Source: an uncultured Collinsella sp. (GTDB lineage: Bacteria; Actinomycetota; Coriobacteriia; Coriobacteriales; Coriobacteriaceae). Taken from it: a stretch of DNA of 57,325 nucleotides. Both the position numbers and the translations under genes were made by a program. Below are positions 40,349-48,242 of this stretch, one piece after another. Position 1 is the stretch's first letter. Each line of letters opens with the position of its first letter. The stretch covers positions 1 to 57,325 of the forward strand of contig UQMD01000015.1 of assembly GCA_900542155.1 (NCBI GenBank). The letters are read 5' to 3'. The notes below the pieces were generated by a model. It was not told the origin of the DNA, did no database searches, and was given only the letters and a program-made list of their open reading frames with translations.

Positions 40349-40441
40349 TTACTTCTTCCGACGGTGGATCACGTTAATCGCATAGCCGACGAGCATGGCC
40401 AGAACAATGACGATAAAGCCGAGCAGGGGATTGTCGTTCAT
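40349..40441 (-). CDS. 30-residue single-helix membrane peptide
   Basis: A 30-codon frame starts MNDNPLLGFIVIVLAML and ends VGYAINVIHRRKK: a polar start, one transmembrane helix and a basic tail, so the C-terminus should face the cytoplasm. TAGGAGG lies 5 nt upstream of the ATG. It starts 9 nt after the diacylglycerol kinase-like gene and is closed by its own strong terminator, so it is part of that operon. No family is recognised; it may be an accessory peptide of the kinase. Confidence 0.65.
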   Translation of the reverse strand: MNDNPLLGFIVIVLAMLVGYAINVIHRRKK

Positions 40442-40450
40442 GGGGTCCTC

Positions 40451-41368
40451 CTATTTTCCGAGCGGGGAGAATTCGTCGACGATGAGGTCGAGGCATTGCG
40501 GAAGCGCGCGGGCACCAAAGACGCCCGAGTTGCTGGAGATGATCTCGCCATCGAACTGCATGCCCAGCGACGGCGTGCAGGTGATCTTGGCTTCTTTGGT
40601 CTGGATGATCTTGAACTGCGGACGGCCAAGCACCTTGCCGGCGGGGTCGAGCGCGGCGGTGATTACCGTGGGAAGCAGCTGTACCGTGCGTACGGGCTCG
40701 ATGACCGCGATGTCGACCATGCCGTCGTTCATGCGGCAGTTGGGGAACAGGTTGATGTCGTTTTGGATGACAGACGTGTTGCCTGCCATGCAGCAGATGC
40801 CGTCGAGCTCCTCGACAATGCCGTCATGCTCAATGGTAAAGTGCGCCACCGTGGGGTTGGGTGTGGCGAGCGCCGACAGGAAGTAGGCGATCTCGCCGAT
40901 GTCGTTTTTAGTGGGGGCGGCCTTCATCATAATCTCAGCGTCAAAGCCCGAGCCGGCGATGATGATAAAGCCATGGCGCTTTTCGTTGCCGTTCTCGTCG
41001 AGCCAAAAGAGCTCGCCCATGTCGACTTTGACCGTGCGGCCGGCGCGGCATGCCTTGGCGAGCGCCGCTGCCTCGGGGGCATTGCCGATGTTGTTAAAGA
41101 ATAGGCAGGCCGTGCCGGAGGGGAAAACGAGCGTGGGAACGCCGCAGCCGCGCATCTGGTCGAGCACATTGGAGACGGTGCCGTCGCCGCCCGAGACGAC
41201 CACGCGGTCGAACTCGCGAACGTCTGCCACGGCGTCCTCGGGCTCCATGCCATCGCCGATAAAGCGCATCACGACCTCGTCGCCGCCCTGTGCAAGGGCG
41301 TGCGTGAATGCGTAGATTTCATCTGAGCTGGGGCCCGATGCCGGGTTGTGGATGATAAGGCAGCGCAT
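40451..41368 (-). CDS. Diacylglycerol/lipid kinase family protein
   Basis: A 305-residue DAGK-catalytic-domain protein (YegS/DgkB/BmrU-type). The nucleotide-binding motif VVVSGGDGTVSNVLDQM is near residue 57, followed by FPSGTACLFFNN in place of the usual PxGTxNDF, an altered second motif that may change substrate. The C-terminal beta-sandwich contains MQFDGEIIS. It likely phosphorylates a lipid such as diacylglycerol or undecaprenol at the membrane inner face. It is co-transcribed with a 30-residue membrane peptide. The start at 41368 has a modest GGGA site. Confidence 0.83.
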   Translation of the reverse strand: MRCLIIHNPASGPSSDEIYAFTHALAQGGDEVVMRFIGDGMEPEDAVADVREFDRVVVSGGDGTVSNVLDQMRGCGVPTLVFPSGTACLFFNNIGNAPEAAALAKACRAGRTVKVDMGELFWLDENGNEKRHGFIIIAGSGFDAEIMMKAAPTKNDIGEIAYFLSALATPNPTVAHFTIEHDGIVEELDGICCMAGNTSVIQNDINLFPNCRMNDGMVDIAVIEPVRTVQLLPTVITAALDPAGKVLGRPQFKIIQTKEAKITCTPSLGMQFDGEIISSNSGVFGARALPQCLDLIVDEFSPLGK

Positions 41369-41466
41369 ACTTACGTTCCCGTTCTGTGACTAACCGAGTA
41401 TAGTTGTAGGGCAATGCCGATATCCTACCCGTGTTTTTCGGGCCTAACCTTATTCGATGGGTTGAT

Positions 41467-42600
41467 ATGTACATTTCCACACATCAGGCTCTGCTCGACT
41501 TTTGCCAGCGCGCCCGCAAGTTCGACGCGATCGCCGTCGACACCGAGTTTTTGCGCGAGCGCACGTTTCATCCGCGCCTGTGCCTGGTCCAGATTGCCAC
41601 CCCTGCCGAGAGCGTCGCGGTCGATCCTCTGGTGATCGACGACCTATCGCCGCTGGCAGAGCTTATGGCCGACGAGAGCGTGACCAAGGTGTTTCACGCC
41701 TGCTCGCAGGATATGGAGGTTATGTTCCATACCGTGGGCGTGCTGCCGCGTCCCATTTTTGACACGCAGGTGGCCGCCGCCTTTTTGGGCGAGCGCCAGC
41801 AGATTTCCTACGGCGCGCTCGTGCAGACGTTTTGCGGTGTCTCATTGCCCAAGACCGAGTCACTGACCGATTGGTCGCGCCGCCCGCTGACCGACAAACA
41901 GATCGAGTACGCGATCGATGACGTCAAGTATCTGATCGTCGCCTATACCGAGATGATGAGTCGCCTGCGCGAGCTGGGCCGGGTGGACTGGGTGCTCGAC
42001 GAGTTGCGTCCGCTGGCCGACGAGTCGCATTATCGCGCCGATCGTCACGAGGCATTCCGCAAGGTCAAGCGCATCAACTCCTGCAGCCGCCATCAGCTGG
42101 GCATTGCGCGCGAGCTTGCCGCTTGGCGCGAGGATCGCGCCGAGCGCCGCAACATCCCGCGCAAATGGGTCATGTCCGACGACACGTTGCTGGCCCTGGT
42201 TAAACGCAATCCCGTGCGCGTTGAGGAGTTCCGCAGCATCCGCGGCACCGACCAGCTGGGGGAGCGCGACGTGGACGGTGCATTGATGGCCATCAAGCGT
42301 GGCGCGAGCTGCCCGCACGATCGCCTGCCGCTCATGGTGCGCGGGCATCGCCAGATTTCGCCGGAGTTGGAGAGCGTGACCGACCTTATGTATGCGCTTA
42401 TTCGCTTGGTTGCCGAGCGTTCGGGCGTGGCGACCTCGGTCATTGCCTCGCGCGATGACCTGGCCGACTACATCGAGCATCCCGAGCAGAGCCCCCTGCG
42501 CGAAGGTTGGCGTTTTGAGCTCGTGGGTTCGCGTCTGGACGATTTGCTCTCGGGCAATATGGGGTTGACGGTCAAAGATGGCAAAATTGAATTGCTATAA
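41467..42600 (+). CDS. rnd: Ribonuclease D
   Basis: A 377-residue 3'-5' exoribonuclease of the DEDDy family. Exo I is VDTEFLRERTFHP, Exo II is VFHACSQDMEVM with the conserved Asp, and Exo III is YAIDDVKYLIVAY with the defining Tyr. Two HRDC-like helical regions follow (ELAAWREDRAERRNIPRKWV, then a C-terminal region). It trims tRNA and other stable RNA 3' ends. A longer frame begins at 41431, but the ATG at 41467 matches the family N-terminus. The Shine-Dalgarno is weak. Divergent from the lipid kinase gene. Confidence 0.92.
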   Translation: MYISTHQALLDFCQRARKFDAIAVDTEFLRERTFHPRLCLVQIATPAESVAVDPLVIDDLSPLAELMADESVTKVFHACSQDMEVMFHTVGVLPRPIFDTQVAAAFLGERQQISYGALVQTFCGVSLPKTESLTDWSRRPLTDKQIEYAIDDVKYLIVAYTEMMSRLRELGRVDWVLDELRPLADESHYRADRHEAFRKVKRINSCSRHQLGIARELAAWREDRAERRNIPRKWVMSDDTLLALVKRNPVRVEEFRSIRGTDQLGERDVDGALMAIKRGASCPHDRLPLMVRGHRQISPELESVTDLMYALIRLVAERSGVATSVIASRDDLADYIEHPEQSPLREGWRFELVGSRLDDLLSGNMGLTVKDGKIELL

Positions 42601-42607
42601 GTATATA

Positions 42608-42754
42608 GTTACGCGGTTTTACCAAACCGCGTAACAGCTCGACGCTGCAAACGGCCGAGAGCGGCAATCTGACGTTCAATCGTCGCTCGCGTACCAAAGT
42701 ACGCGTCGCTTCTCTTTCACGTCACCTTGCTCGCTCTCGACCGTTTTCGCTGAC
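42608..42754. repeat. Structured intergenic repeat family 1, copy C
   Basis: Same length (147 nt) as copy A, in inverse orientation. It has the GTTACGCGGTTT hairpin at 42608-42635, 15-bp outer arms (42649-42663 with 42732-42746, one G-U), inner TGACGT/ACGTCA blocks and a GCGTAC core. Outer-arm bases differ from copy A throughout while pairing is kept. It lies downstream of rnd. Confidence 0.8.
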
Positions 42755-42838
42755 ATTGCCAAAACATCGATGTTGATTTGCTGGTCAGTCGAATGGGTAG
42801 AATGCCTCCAACGTGTAACTCGATTCGGAGGAATTCGC

Positions 42839-43543
42839 ATGCCTTATTACTATGGATACGGCTTTGGCATCGACCCGCTGTACCTGCTGGTTGTTCTTGT
42901 CTGCACAGTGCTTGGCCTTGCCGCGCAGAGCTATATCAACTCGACGTACAAGACGTGGTCTAAGGTGCGCTCGGACGGCGATACGGGCGCCACGGTCGCT
43001 CGTCGCATGCTCGATGCCAACGGTTGTAGCGCCGTGGGCATAAAGGGCGTTGCCGGCGAGCTTACCGATCATTACAACCCGCAGGATAACAACCTGTATC
43101 TCTCGGATGCCAACCGTTCGGGCGGGTCGGTCGCAAGCGTTGCCGTCGCCTGCCACGAGGCGGGCCATGCCGCCCAGCGTCAAAGTGGTTATGCCATGAT
43201 GAAGGTACGCACCGCTTTGGTCCCCGTCGTCAACTTTACCCAGAACACCTGGACGATCGTGCTGCTCATGGGCCTGTTCATGAACATCGCGGGGCTCACG
43301 ACCCTCGCGCTGGTCTTCTTCTCGTTTAGCGTGCTGTTCCAGCTGGTTACGTTGCCGGTCGAGATCGATGCCAGTCGCCGCGCCGTGACGTATATCGAGC
43401 AGTCGGGCATGAGTTCCAAGCAGGTCAACGGTGCCAAGAAGGTGCTGACGGCAGCCGCGCTCACCTACGTGGCGGCGGCGCTCACCTCGATTATTCAGCT
43501 GCTCTACCTTATGGCTCGCTACAACAGAAACTCCAACCGATAA
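42839..43543 (+). CDS. Membrane zinc metallopeptidase (YugP-like)
   Basis: A 234-residue membrane protein of the YugP-type zinc metallopeptidase family. An N-terminal helix (LYLLVVLVCTVLGLAAQSYI) precedes a cytoplasmic-like region with the zinc motif ACHEAGHAAQ (HEXXH, about residue 105), then two helices (IVLLMGLFMNIAGLTTLALV; FSFSVLFQLVTLPVEIDASR) and a final helix. GGAGG lies 7 nt before the ATG at 42839. Substrates of this family are not known. It precedes the exonuclease VII genes on the same strand. Confidence 0.85.
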   Translation: MPYYYGYGFGIDPLYLLVVLVCTVLGLAAQSYINSTYKTWSKVRSDGDTGATVARRMLDANGCSAVGIKGVAGELTDHYNPQDNNLYLSDANRSGGSVASVAVACHEAGHAAQRQSGYAMMKVRTALVPVVNFTQNTWTIVLLMGLFMNIAGLTTLALVFFSFSVLFQLVTLPVEIDASRRAVTYIEQSGMSSKQVNGAKKVLTAAALTYVAAALTSIIQLLYLMARYNRNSNR

Positions 43544-43658
43544 CAAATTGGGTCGCTGGGCGCCGTGGGGATTTGTGTCCCCGCGGCGCTGTACTATGTG
43601 TTGGATTTGAATTTGCGCAGGGCCGAAGCCCTTGTGCACGATAACGGAAGGAGGCTGC

Positions 43659-45110
43659 GTGGCAGGCTGGAATCTAACCGGCAATGCCGTTTCCGCCGAG
43701 TTCGACGGTTCGGACGATCAGGAGCGCAAGGAGCTCAGCGTGAGCCAGGCGGTGGAGATCGCCGCCGGCGCGCTCGATGCCATTCCGCAGCTGAGCGTTT
43801 TAGGCGAGGTCACGGGTTTCCGTGGTCCCAACGCTCGAAGCGGCCACTGCTACTTTCAGATCAAGGACGACTCGGCGGCCGTCGACTGTATCATCTGGAA
43901 GGGCGCCTACCTTAAGCGCACTTTCGACTTGCGCGACGGCATGCAGGTAAGCTTTAAGGGCAGCTTCAATCTCTACAAGCCTACGGGTCGCATGAGCTTC
44001 GTCGCCCGCTCGTTCTCGCTGGCGGGGGAGGGTCTGCTGCGTCAACAAGTGGCGCAGCTGGCCGAAAAGCTACGCCGCGAGGGCCTGATGGACGAGACGC
44101 GCAAGCGTCGCATCCCGGTGTTTTGCTCGCGCGTGGCGGTCGTCACCTCGCTTTCGGGCGCCGTAATCGATGACGTCAAGCGTACGCTGCGCCGTCGCAA
44201 CCCGCTTGTCGAGCTTGTCTGCGTGGGCGCAAAGGTCCAGGGCGAGGGTGCGCCGGCAGAGCTTATTGAAGGCTTGCGCCGCGCCGCTGCCATTACGCCG
44301 GCGCCCGATTGCATTTTGCTCGTGCGTGGCGGCGGTTCCTTCGAGGACCTCATGACCTTTAACGACGAGGGGCTCGCCCGCGCGGTGGCAGCCTGTCCCG
44401 TGCCTGTGGTGACGGGCATTGGGCATGAGCCCGATACCTCGATCTGCGATATGGTGAGCGACCGTCGCGCCTCCACGCCAACGGCGGCGGCCGAATCGGT
44501 GGCGCCGGCTATGGCGGAGTTGGCCGACGTGCTCGAGGCGCGCCATCAGCGTCTGGGCGCCGCGATGGCTTCGATGATCGGGTCGGATCAGGTCGCTCTG
44601 GAAATGCTCGACCAACGCGGTCGTCGTGCCTGGGACACCTATACGGCTCGTCTGGGCGATGCACTCGATGCAGCCGCGTGCCGCCCGTGTCTTAACGATC
44701 CAACGTTTATGGTTGAGCGTCGCGAGTCCGAGCTTGCCCTGACGGCCGATCGTCTGTCTGGCGCCATAACGCGTTCGGTCGGGTCCTTTCGTTCCAACTT
44801 CGAGCGTCTGCCCGAGCGCTTGATCGCAAGCACCTCAGGGCTTGATGGCAAGCGCCATGCGCTCATGCTCGCAAGCTCCCGTCTAGAGCATCAGGGGCGC
44901 ACGATGCTCAGCAAGCCCGCGTCCGACTTGGGCCGAGCGGCCGCGTCGCTCGATGCCCTGTCGCCGCTCAAGGTGCTTGCCCGCGGCTATTCCATCGCCT
45001 ACAGCGAAGACGGCGTGGCTACGAGCGCCAAGACCTTTAAGCCCGGCGACGCCATCCGCGTACGCATGGCAGACGGCAACGTGGCGGCAACGGTCGATGC
45101 GGTCGAGTAG
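43659..45110 (+). CDS. xseA: Exodeoxyribonuclease VII large subunit
   Basis: A 483-residue XseA. An N-terminal OB fold (about residues 20-125; LGEVTGFRGPNARSGHCYFQ) binds single-stranded DNA. The catalytic domain contains VVTSLSGAVIDDVKRTL, LVRGGGSFEDLMTFNDE and GIGHEPDTSICDMVSD with the conserved His and Asp. Long coiled-coil helices follow, ending LARGYSIAYSEDG. The start is a GTG at 43659 with AGGAGG at 4-5 nt; an upstream ATG frame lacks such a site. The enzyme degrades single-stranded DNA with XseB. xseB follows after 42 nt. Confidence 0.94.
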   Translation: MAGWNLTGNAVSAEFDGSDDQERKELSVSQAVEIAAGALDAIPQLSVLGEVTGFRGPNARSGHCYFQIKDDSAAVDCIIWKGAYLKRTFDLRDGMQVSFKGSFNLYKPTGRMSFVARSFSLAGEGLLRQQVAQLAEKLRREGLMDETRKRRIPVFCSRVAVVTSLSGAVIDDVKRTLRRRNPLVELVCVGAKVQGEGAPAELIEGLRRAAAITPAPDCILLVRGGGSFEDLMTFNDEGLARAVAACPVPVVTGIGHEPDTSICDMVSDRRASTPTAAAESVAPAMAELADVLEARHQRLGAAMASMIGSDQVALEMLDQRGRRAWDTYTARLGDALDAAACRPCLNDPTFMVERRESELALTADRLSGAITRSVGSFRSNFERLPERLIASTSGLDGKRHALMLASSRLEHQGRTMLSKPASDLGRAAASLDALSPLKVLARGYSIAYSEDGVATSAKTFKPGDAIRVRMADGNVAATVDAVE

Positions 45111-45152
45111 ACCGCGTTTCATAGTGATAAACCTTTAGGAAAGGAAACAGAT

Positions 45153-45419
45153 ATGGCAGAGAAGACCCCGGTGGAGCAGCTTACGTACAAGCAGGCTTCG
45201 CAGGAGCTGGAGCTCATCATCCGCAACCTTGAGTCGGGCGATATGGAGCTCGAGGAGTCGCTCGAGAGCTACACCCGCGGCGTCGAGCTCCTCAAGAGCC
45301 TGCGCACCCGCCTGTCCGATGCCGAGCAGAAGGTCTCGGTGCTTCTTAAGGACGTTGATGGCAACGACGTGCTCGCCGACGGCGAAGCCGCCAACACCGA
45401 CGACAACCTTTCGTTCTAG
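45153..45419 (+). CDS. xseB: Exodeoxyribonuclease VII small subunit
   Basis: An 88-residue helical protein with the XseB signature LTYKQASQELELIIRNLESG, then MELEESLESYTRGVELLKS and an acidic C-terminal tail. Several copies wrap around the XseA coiled coil. GGAAAGG-type ribosome binding site precedes the ATG. A 34-bp perfect inverted repeat starts 22 nt after its stop. Confidence 0.94.
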   Translation: MAEKTPVEQLTYKQASQELELIIRNLESGDMELEESLESYTRGVELLKSLRTRLSDAEQKVSVLLKDVDGNDVLADGEAANTDDNLSF

Positions 45420-45440
45420 CCAACTTACAGCCTGCTTTGG

Positions 45441-45549
45441 GGTAGTCTTTTTGGGACGGGGCTTTTTTGACTACCCTTGCGCGACGGCTCGCCGAGCGTT
45501 TGCGTTTGCGAAAAAGTAGTCAAAAAAGCCCCGTCCCAAAAAGACTACC
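45441..45549. repeat. 34-bp perfect inverted repeat after xseB
   Basis: Arms 45441-45474 and 45516-45549 are perfectly complementary over 34 nt, with a 41-nt loop that itself contains GCTCGCCGAGC. The arms include T-runs, so either strand could terminate. The arm motif TTTTTGGGACGGGG also appears, slightly altered, at 57248-57263. Length and perfection exceed what a terminator needs. Confidence 0.9.
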
Positions 45550-45574
45550 TTGGTCTGTGAGAAAGGAACCAACC

Positions 45575-45910
45575 ATGTGTGATTGCATTTTCTGCAAAAT
45601 TGCCAACCACGAGATCCCCTCGACCGTTGTCTATGAGGACGACCAGGTCATCGCTTTTGACGATCTCAACCCCCAGGCGCCGGTCCATACGCTCGTGATC
45701 CCTAAGATGCACTACAGCGATATCGCCGACAACGTGCCCGCCGAGACCATGGGCGCCATGGCTCACGCCATCCAGGAGGTCGCCAAGGCCAAGGGTCTGG
45801 AGGACGGTTTCCGCGTCATTTCCAACAAGGGTGTCAACGCCGGCCAGACCGTCATGCACTTCCACATGCACGTCCTCGGCGGCAAAAACCTGGGCGAGAA
45901 CCTCATCTGA
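45575..45910 (+). CDS. HIT family nucleotide hydrolase
   Basis: A 111-residue histidine-triad protein (HinT-like). It opens CIFCKIANHEIPSTVVYEDD, with the two Cys often seen in bacterial HinT, and ends in the triad MHFHMHVLGGKNLG. It hydrolyses AMP-linked adducts such as aminoacyl-AMP or nucleoside phosphoramidates. AAAGGA precedes the ATG at 45575. It is isolated from xseB by the large inverted repeat. Confidence 0.92.
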   Translation: MCDCIFCKIANHEIPSTVVYEDDQVIAFDDLNPQAPVHTLVIPKMHYSDIADNVPAETMGAMAHAIQEVAKAKGLEDGFRVISNKGVNAGQTVMHFHMHVLGGKNLGENLI

Positions 45911-45951
45911 GGGCGCGTAGCCCGTCGACTTGGCTGCCTTTGGAGTAATCT

Positions 45952-46842
45952 ATGCAGCTTTCTCAACTCGAATACCTTCAAGCGGTAGCGAACTATGGCG
46001 GCGTGCGCAAAGCAGCTCGCGCCGTTCATGTGAGTCCGCAAGCCGTTTCGTCGGCAATCAAGAAGTTGGAATCTGAGTATCAGATTGTTTTGCTCGACCG
46101 ATCGGCGGGGGAGGCTGTTTTGTCTCCGGCGGGCAGAGAATTTGCGCGTCGTGCACGCGTGATCCTGGCACAAGTCGACGATCTCAAAAAGTACGCTCAA
46201 TCGAGGGACGACGGCGTCTCGCCCGACGGCCACTTTCGTCTTTACGCCCCCTGCCTTCATGGGCGGGGGCGCCTTTTTGCCGAAAACTGGTATGACTCGT
46301 TTGAACGCTCGCACCCTCAGATTCACCTTGATGTGTGGCATCAGCCAACGGCTACATGCTTTGAATCACTTGTGCTTGGCATTTCGGATGCGGCCATCTC
46401 ATTTGAGGAACCAAGGGACAGTGTCCTTTCTTCGAAATACTTGGGTGAAAAGGAGCTCAAGGTTCTTTCGTGCCCAGCGGGTCATCAATCTGTGGGTGCT
46501 ATGACCGTTCGTGAGTTACTGGGCGGCAGGTTAGCTGTTCCCATTAATTTGTCGCCCTGTCTCAATGCAATCAACCAATGTCCCGAAGCTCAGCTGGTTA
46601 ATTTTCGCTTCCGCGACGTCGAATACGGAAACAGAGCGCAGACTGAGTTTCTTCAAGCCGGGGGATTGATATTGGGTTTTTCTGGCTCTTCTCTCGCATC
46701 TGATGGATCGGAAGTAAGCGAGTGCTCCATTGAAGCCTCACATGACGTAGCCTTGCCCATCTACTTTTGCTATCGACAAAATGCCTGGACCGATCGACAC
46801 CAGACGGTCTTTCTTCACCTATTGCGTCATCTCGCTTCGTGA
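45952..46842 (+). CDS. LysR family transcriptional regulator
   Basis: A 296-residue LysR-type regulator. The N-terminal winged helix reads QLEYLQAVANYGGVRKAARA and VSPQAVSSAIKKLESEYQI, followed by the linker helix and a periplasmic-binding-like effector domain from about residue 95. The effector is unknown. It lies directly upstream of an MFS exporter on the same strand and probably controls it. By eye, GC content is lower than in most of the window, as for the MFS gene, which could mean later acquisition of the pair. Confidence 0.85.
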   Translation: MQLSQLEYLQAVANYGGVRKAARAVHVSPQAVSSAIKKLESEYQIVLLDRSAGEAVLSPAGREFARRARVILAQVDDLKKYAQSRDDGVSPDGHFRLYAPCLHGRGRLFAENWYDSFERSHPQIHLDVWHQPTATCFESLVLGISDAAISFEEPRDSVLSSKYLGEKELKVLSCPAGHQSVGAMTVRELLGGRLAVPINLSPCLNAINQCPEAQLVNFRFRDVEYGNRAQTEFLQAGGLILGFSGSSLASDGSEVSECSIEASHDVALPIYFCYRQNAWTDRHQTVFLHLLRHLAS

Positions 46843-46961
46843 GGCCATTTGGCCTCGTGTCGTCAAGTGAATGTTGACGCCCTGCAACACATAGCTGACA
46901 GCTTTGCCCTCATGCTTTTCCAAGATTCCGATTTAGATTGCTGACTCTTGGAGGGCGGAGC

Positions 46962-48122
46962 ATGAAAAACCGTACGGTTTTGCTTTATATGACGTTCGTT
47001 TTTTTGTCGAACTTCAGCACCATTTTGTATTTTCTGACGGTTTACCTTGAATTCGTCGGATTCTCGATGGTGGCGATTTCTAGCATGATGATTGCATATC
47101 AAGTGAGTAAGTTCATCCTCGAAGTTCCCACTGGCTATATTGCTGATAGGTTTGGACGAAAGACAAGCGGTCTCGTTGGCGGTGTGGGGATGCTTGGATA
47201 CTACGCCGCCCTGCTTCTCGTCCGTTCCCCTCTGCTTTTAATCGGTGCGTTCGCTCTCAAAGGTTTTGCCGTTGCATGTCTGAGCGGATCCATAGAAGCG
47301 ATTTACATTGACAGCGTCTCTCAGGACCAGCTCGTAAGACTTAATGTCGTTGAGCGATTTGTTTCCTATGCCTCTTATGCCATCTCCGCTTGCGTGGGCG
47401 GTTTCATTTCGTCTGTCGGTGCATATCTCATTGGTCTTTCGGCAGATATCATCGCAATGGTGTTGACGTTGGTTGTCGTTGTCTGCATTCCTGAGATGCG
47501 AAGAGGGGGCACTGCGGGGGCACCTGAGCGTGGAATTAGCCCGAAGATGATCGGTGCCGCTATTGCGTGTAATGGCATTCTTCGTTCAGCGTTCATCATG
47601 GACTGTTCTCAGGCATTTGCTTTTGTCGCCCTGGAAGACTTTTTCTCACTGCTGCTTGCGGGTCGCGGAATGAATGCCGTCGCTTCGGGTGTGACCATTG
47701 CGGTCCAGCTCCTTGCCTCGGCCTCCATGGGGCTTATTGTGCCCAGTGTGATTGCTCATGTCGACAAGGGCCGTTTTGCGCGTATTTGCGGCATCATTCG
47801 CTTAGTATTGACAGCTTTGTTTTTGATCCCCCTTGCTCCGGCTAATTTGCTGCCCGTGTTCTATGTGCTGCAGACGGTTGCGTACTCGTTGTTTGCCCCA
47901 ATCAAATACTCAATTTTCCAAAATGCTGCCGATTCATCGATGCGCTGTTCACTGATTTCGGTTCAAAGCCAGATGGTGGCGGTGGGTGCTGTTCTTTTCT
48001 ATCTGCTCAACTCTGTGCTGAGTAGCGTTGCGGGCATTCGAGTCGCATTGCTTGTTGCGCTCGGGATTTCTTCCCTGGTGTATATCCCCGCGCTATTTTG
48101 TCTTACAAGTCAAAGGCCATGA
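46962..48122 (+). CDS. MFS transporter
   Basis: A 386-residue, 12-helix major facilitator. It begins MKNRTVLLYMTFVFLSNFST and carries the loop-2 motif GYIADRFGRKTSGLVGG, typical of the superfamily, and a central loop with EMRRGG near residue 180. No substrate is evident; the closest pattern is to drug or multi-compound exporters controlled by a local regulator. GGAGGG lies 6 nt before the ATG at 46962. It is paired with the LysR gene 120 nt upstream. Confidence 0.83.
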   Translation: MKNRTVLLYMTFVFLSNFSTILYFLTVYLEFVGFSMVAISSMMIAYQVSKFILEVPTGYIADRFGRKTSGLVGGVGMLGYYAALLLVRSPLLLIGAFALKGFAVACLSGSIEAIYIDSVSQDQLVRLNVVERFVSYASYAISACVGGFISSVGAYLIGLSADIIAMVLTLVVVVCIPEMRRGGTAGAPERGISPKMIGAAIACNGILRSAFIMDCSQAFAFVALEDFFSLLLAGRGMNAVASGVTIAVQLLASASMGLIVPSVIAHVDKGRFARICGIIRLVLTALFLIPLAPANLLPVFYVLQTVAYSLFAPIKYSIFQNAADSSMRCSLISVQSQMVAVGAVLFYLLNSVLSSVAGIRVALLVALGISSLVYIPALFCLTSQRP

Positions 48123-48155
48123 GTATTTAGGCACCGATAACTTATATATCAACGC

Positions 48156-48189
48156 AATAAACCCGAGCGCGAGGGCGTTTGGGTTTATT
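48156..48189 (+). terminator. Hairpin after the MFS gene
   Basis: AATAAACCC (48156-48164) and GGGTTTATT (48181-48189) pair, with inner GCGC/GGCG pairing, then an AT-rich tail. Confidence 0.6.
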
Positions 48190-48242
48190 ATTGATGCGTA
48201 TGTAACCTGGCGGCGCCACACCGCCTGTTAGTAGGGAGACAC

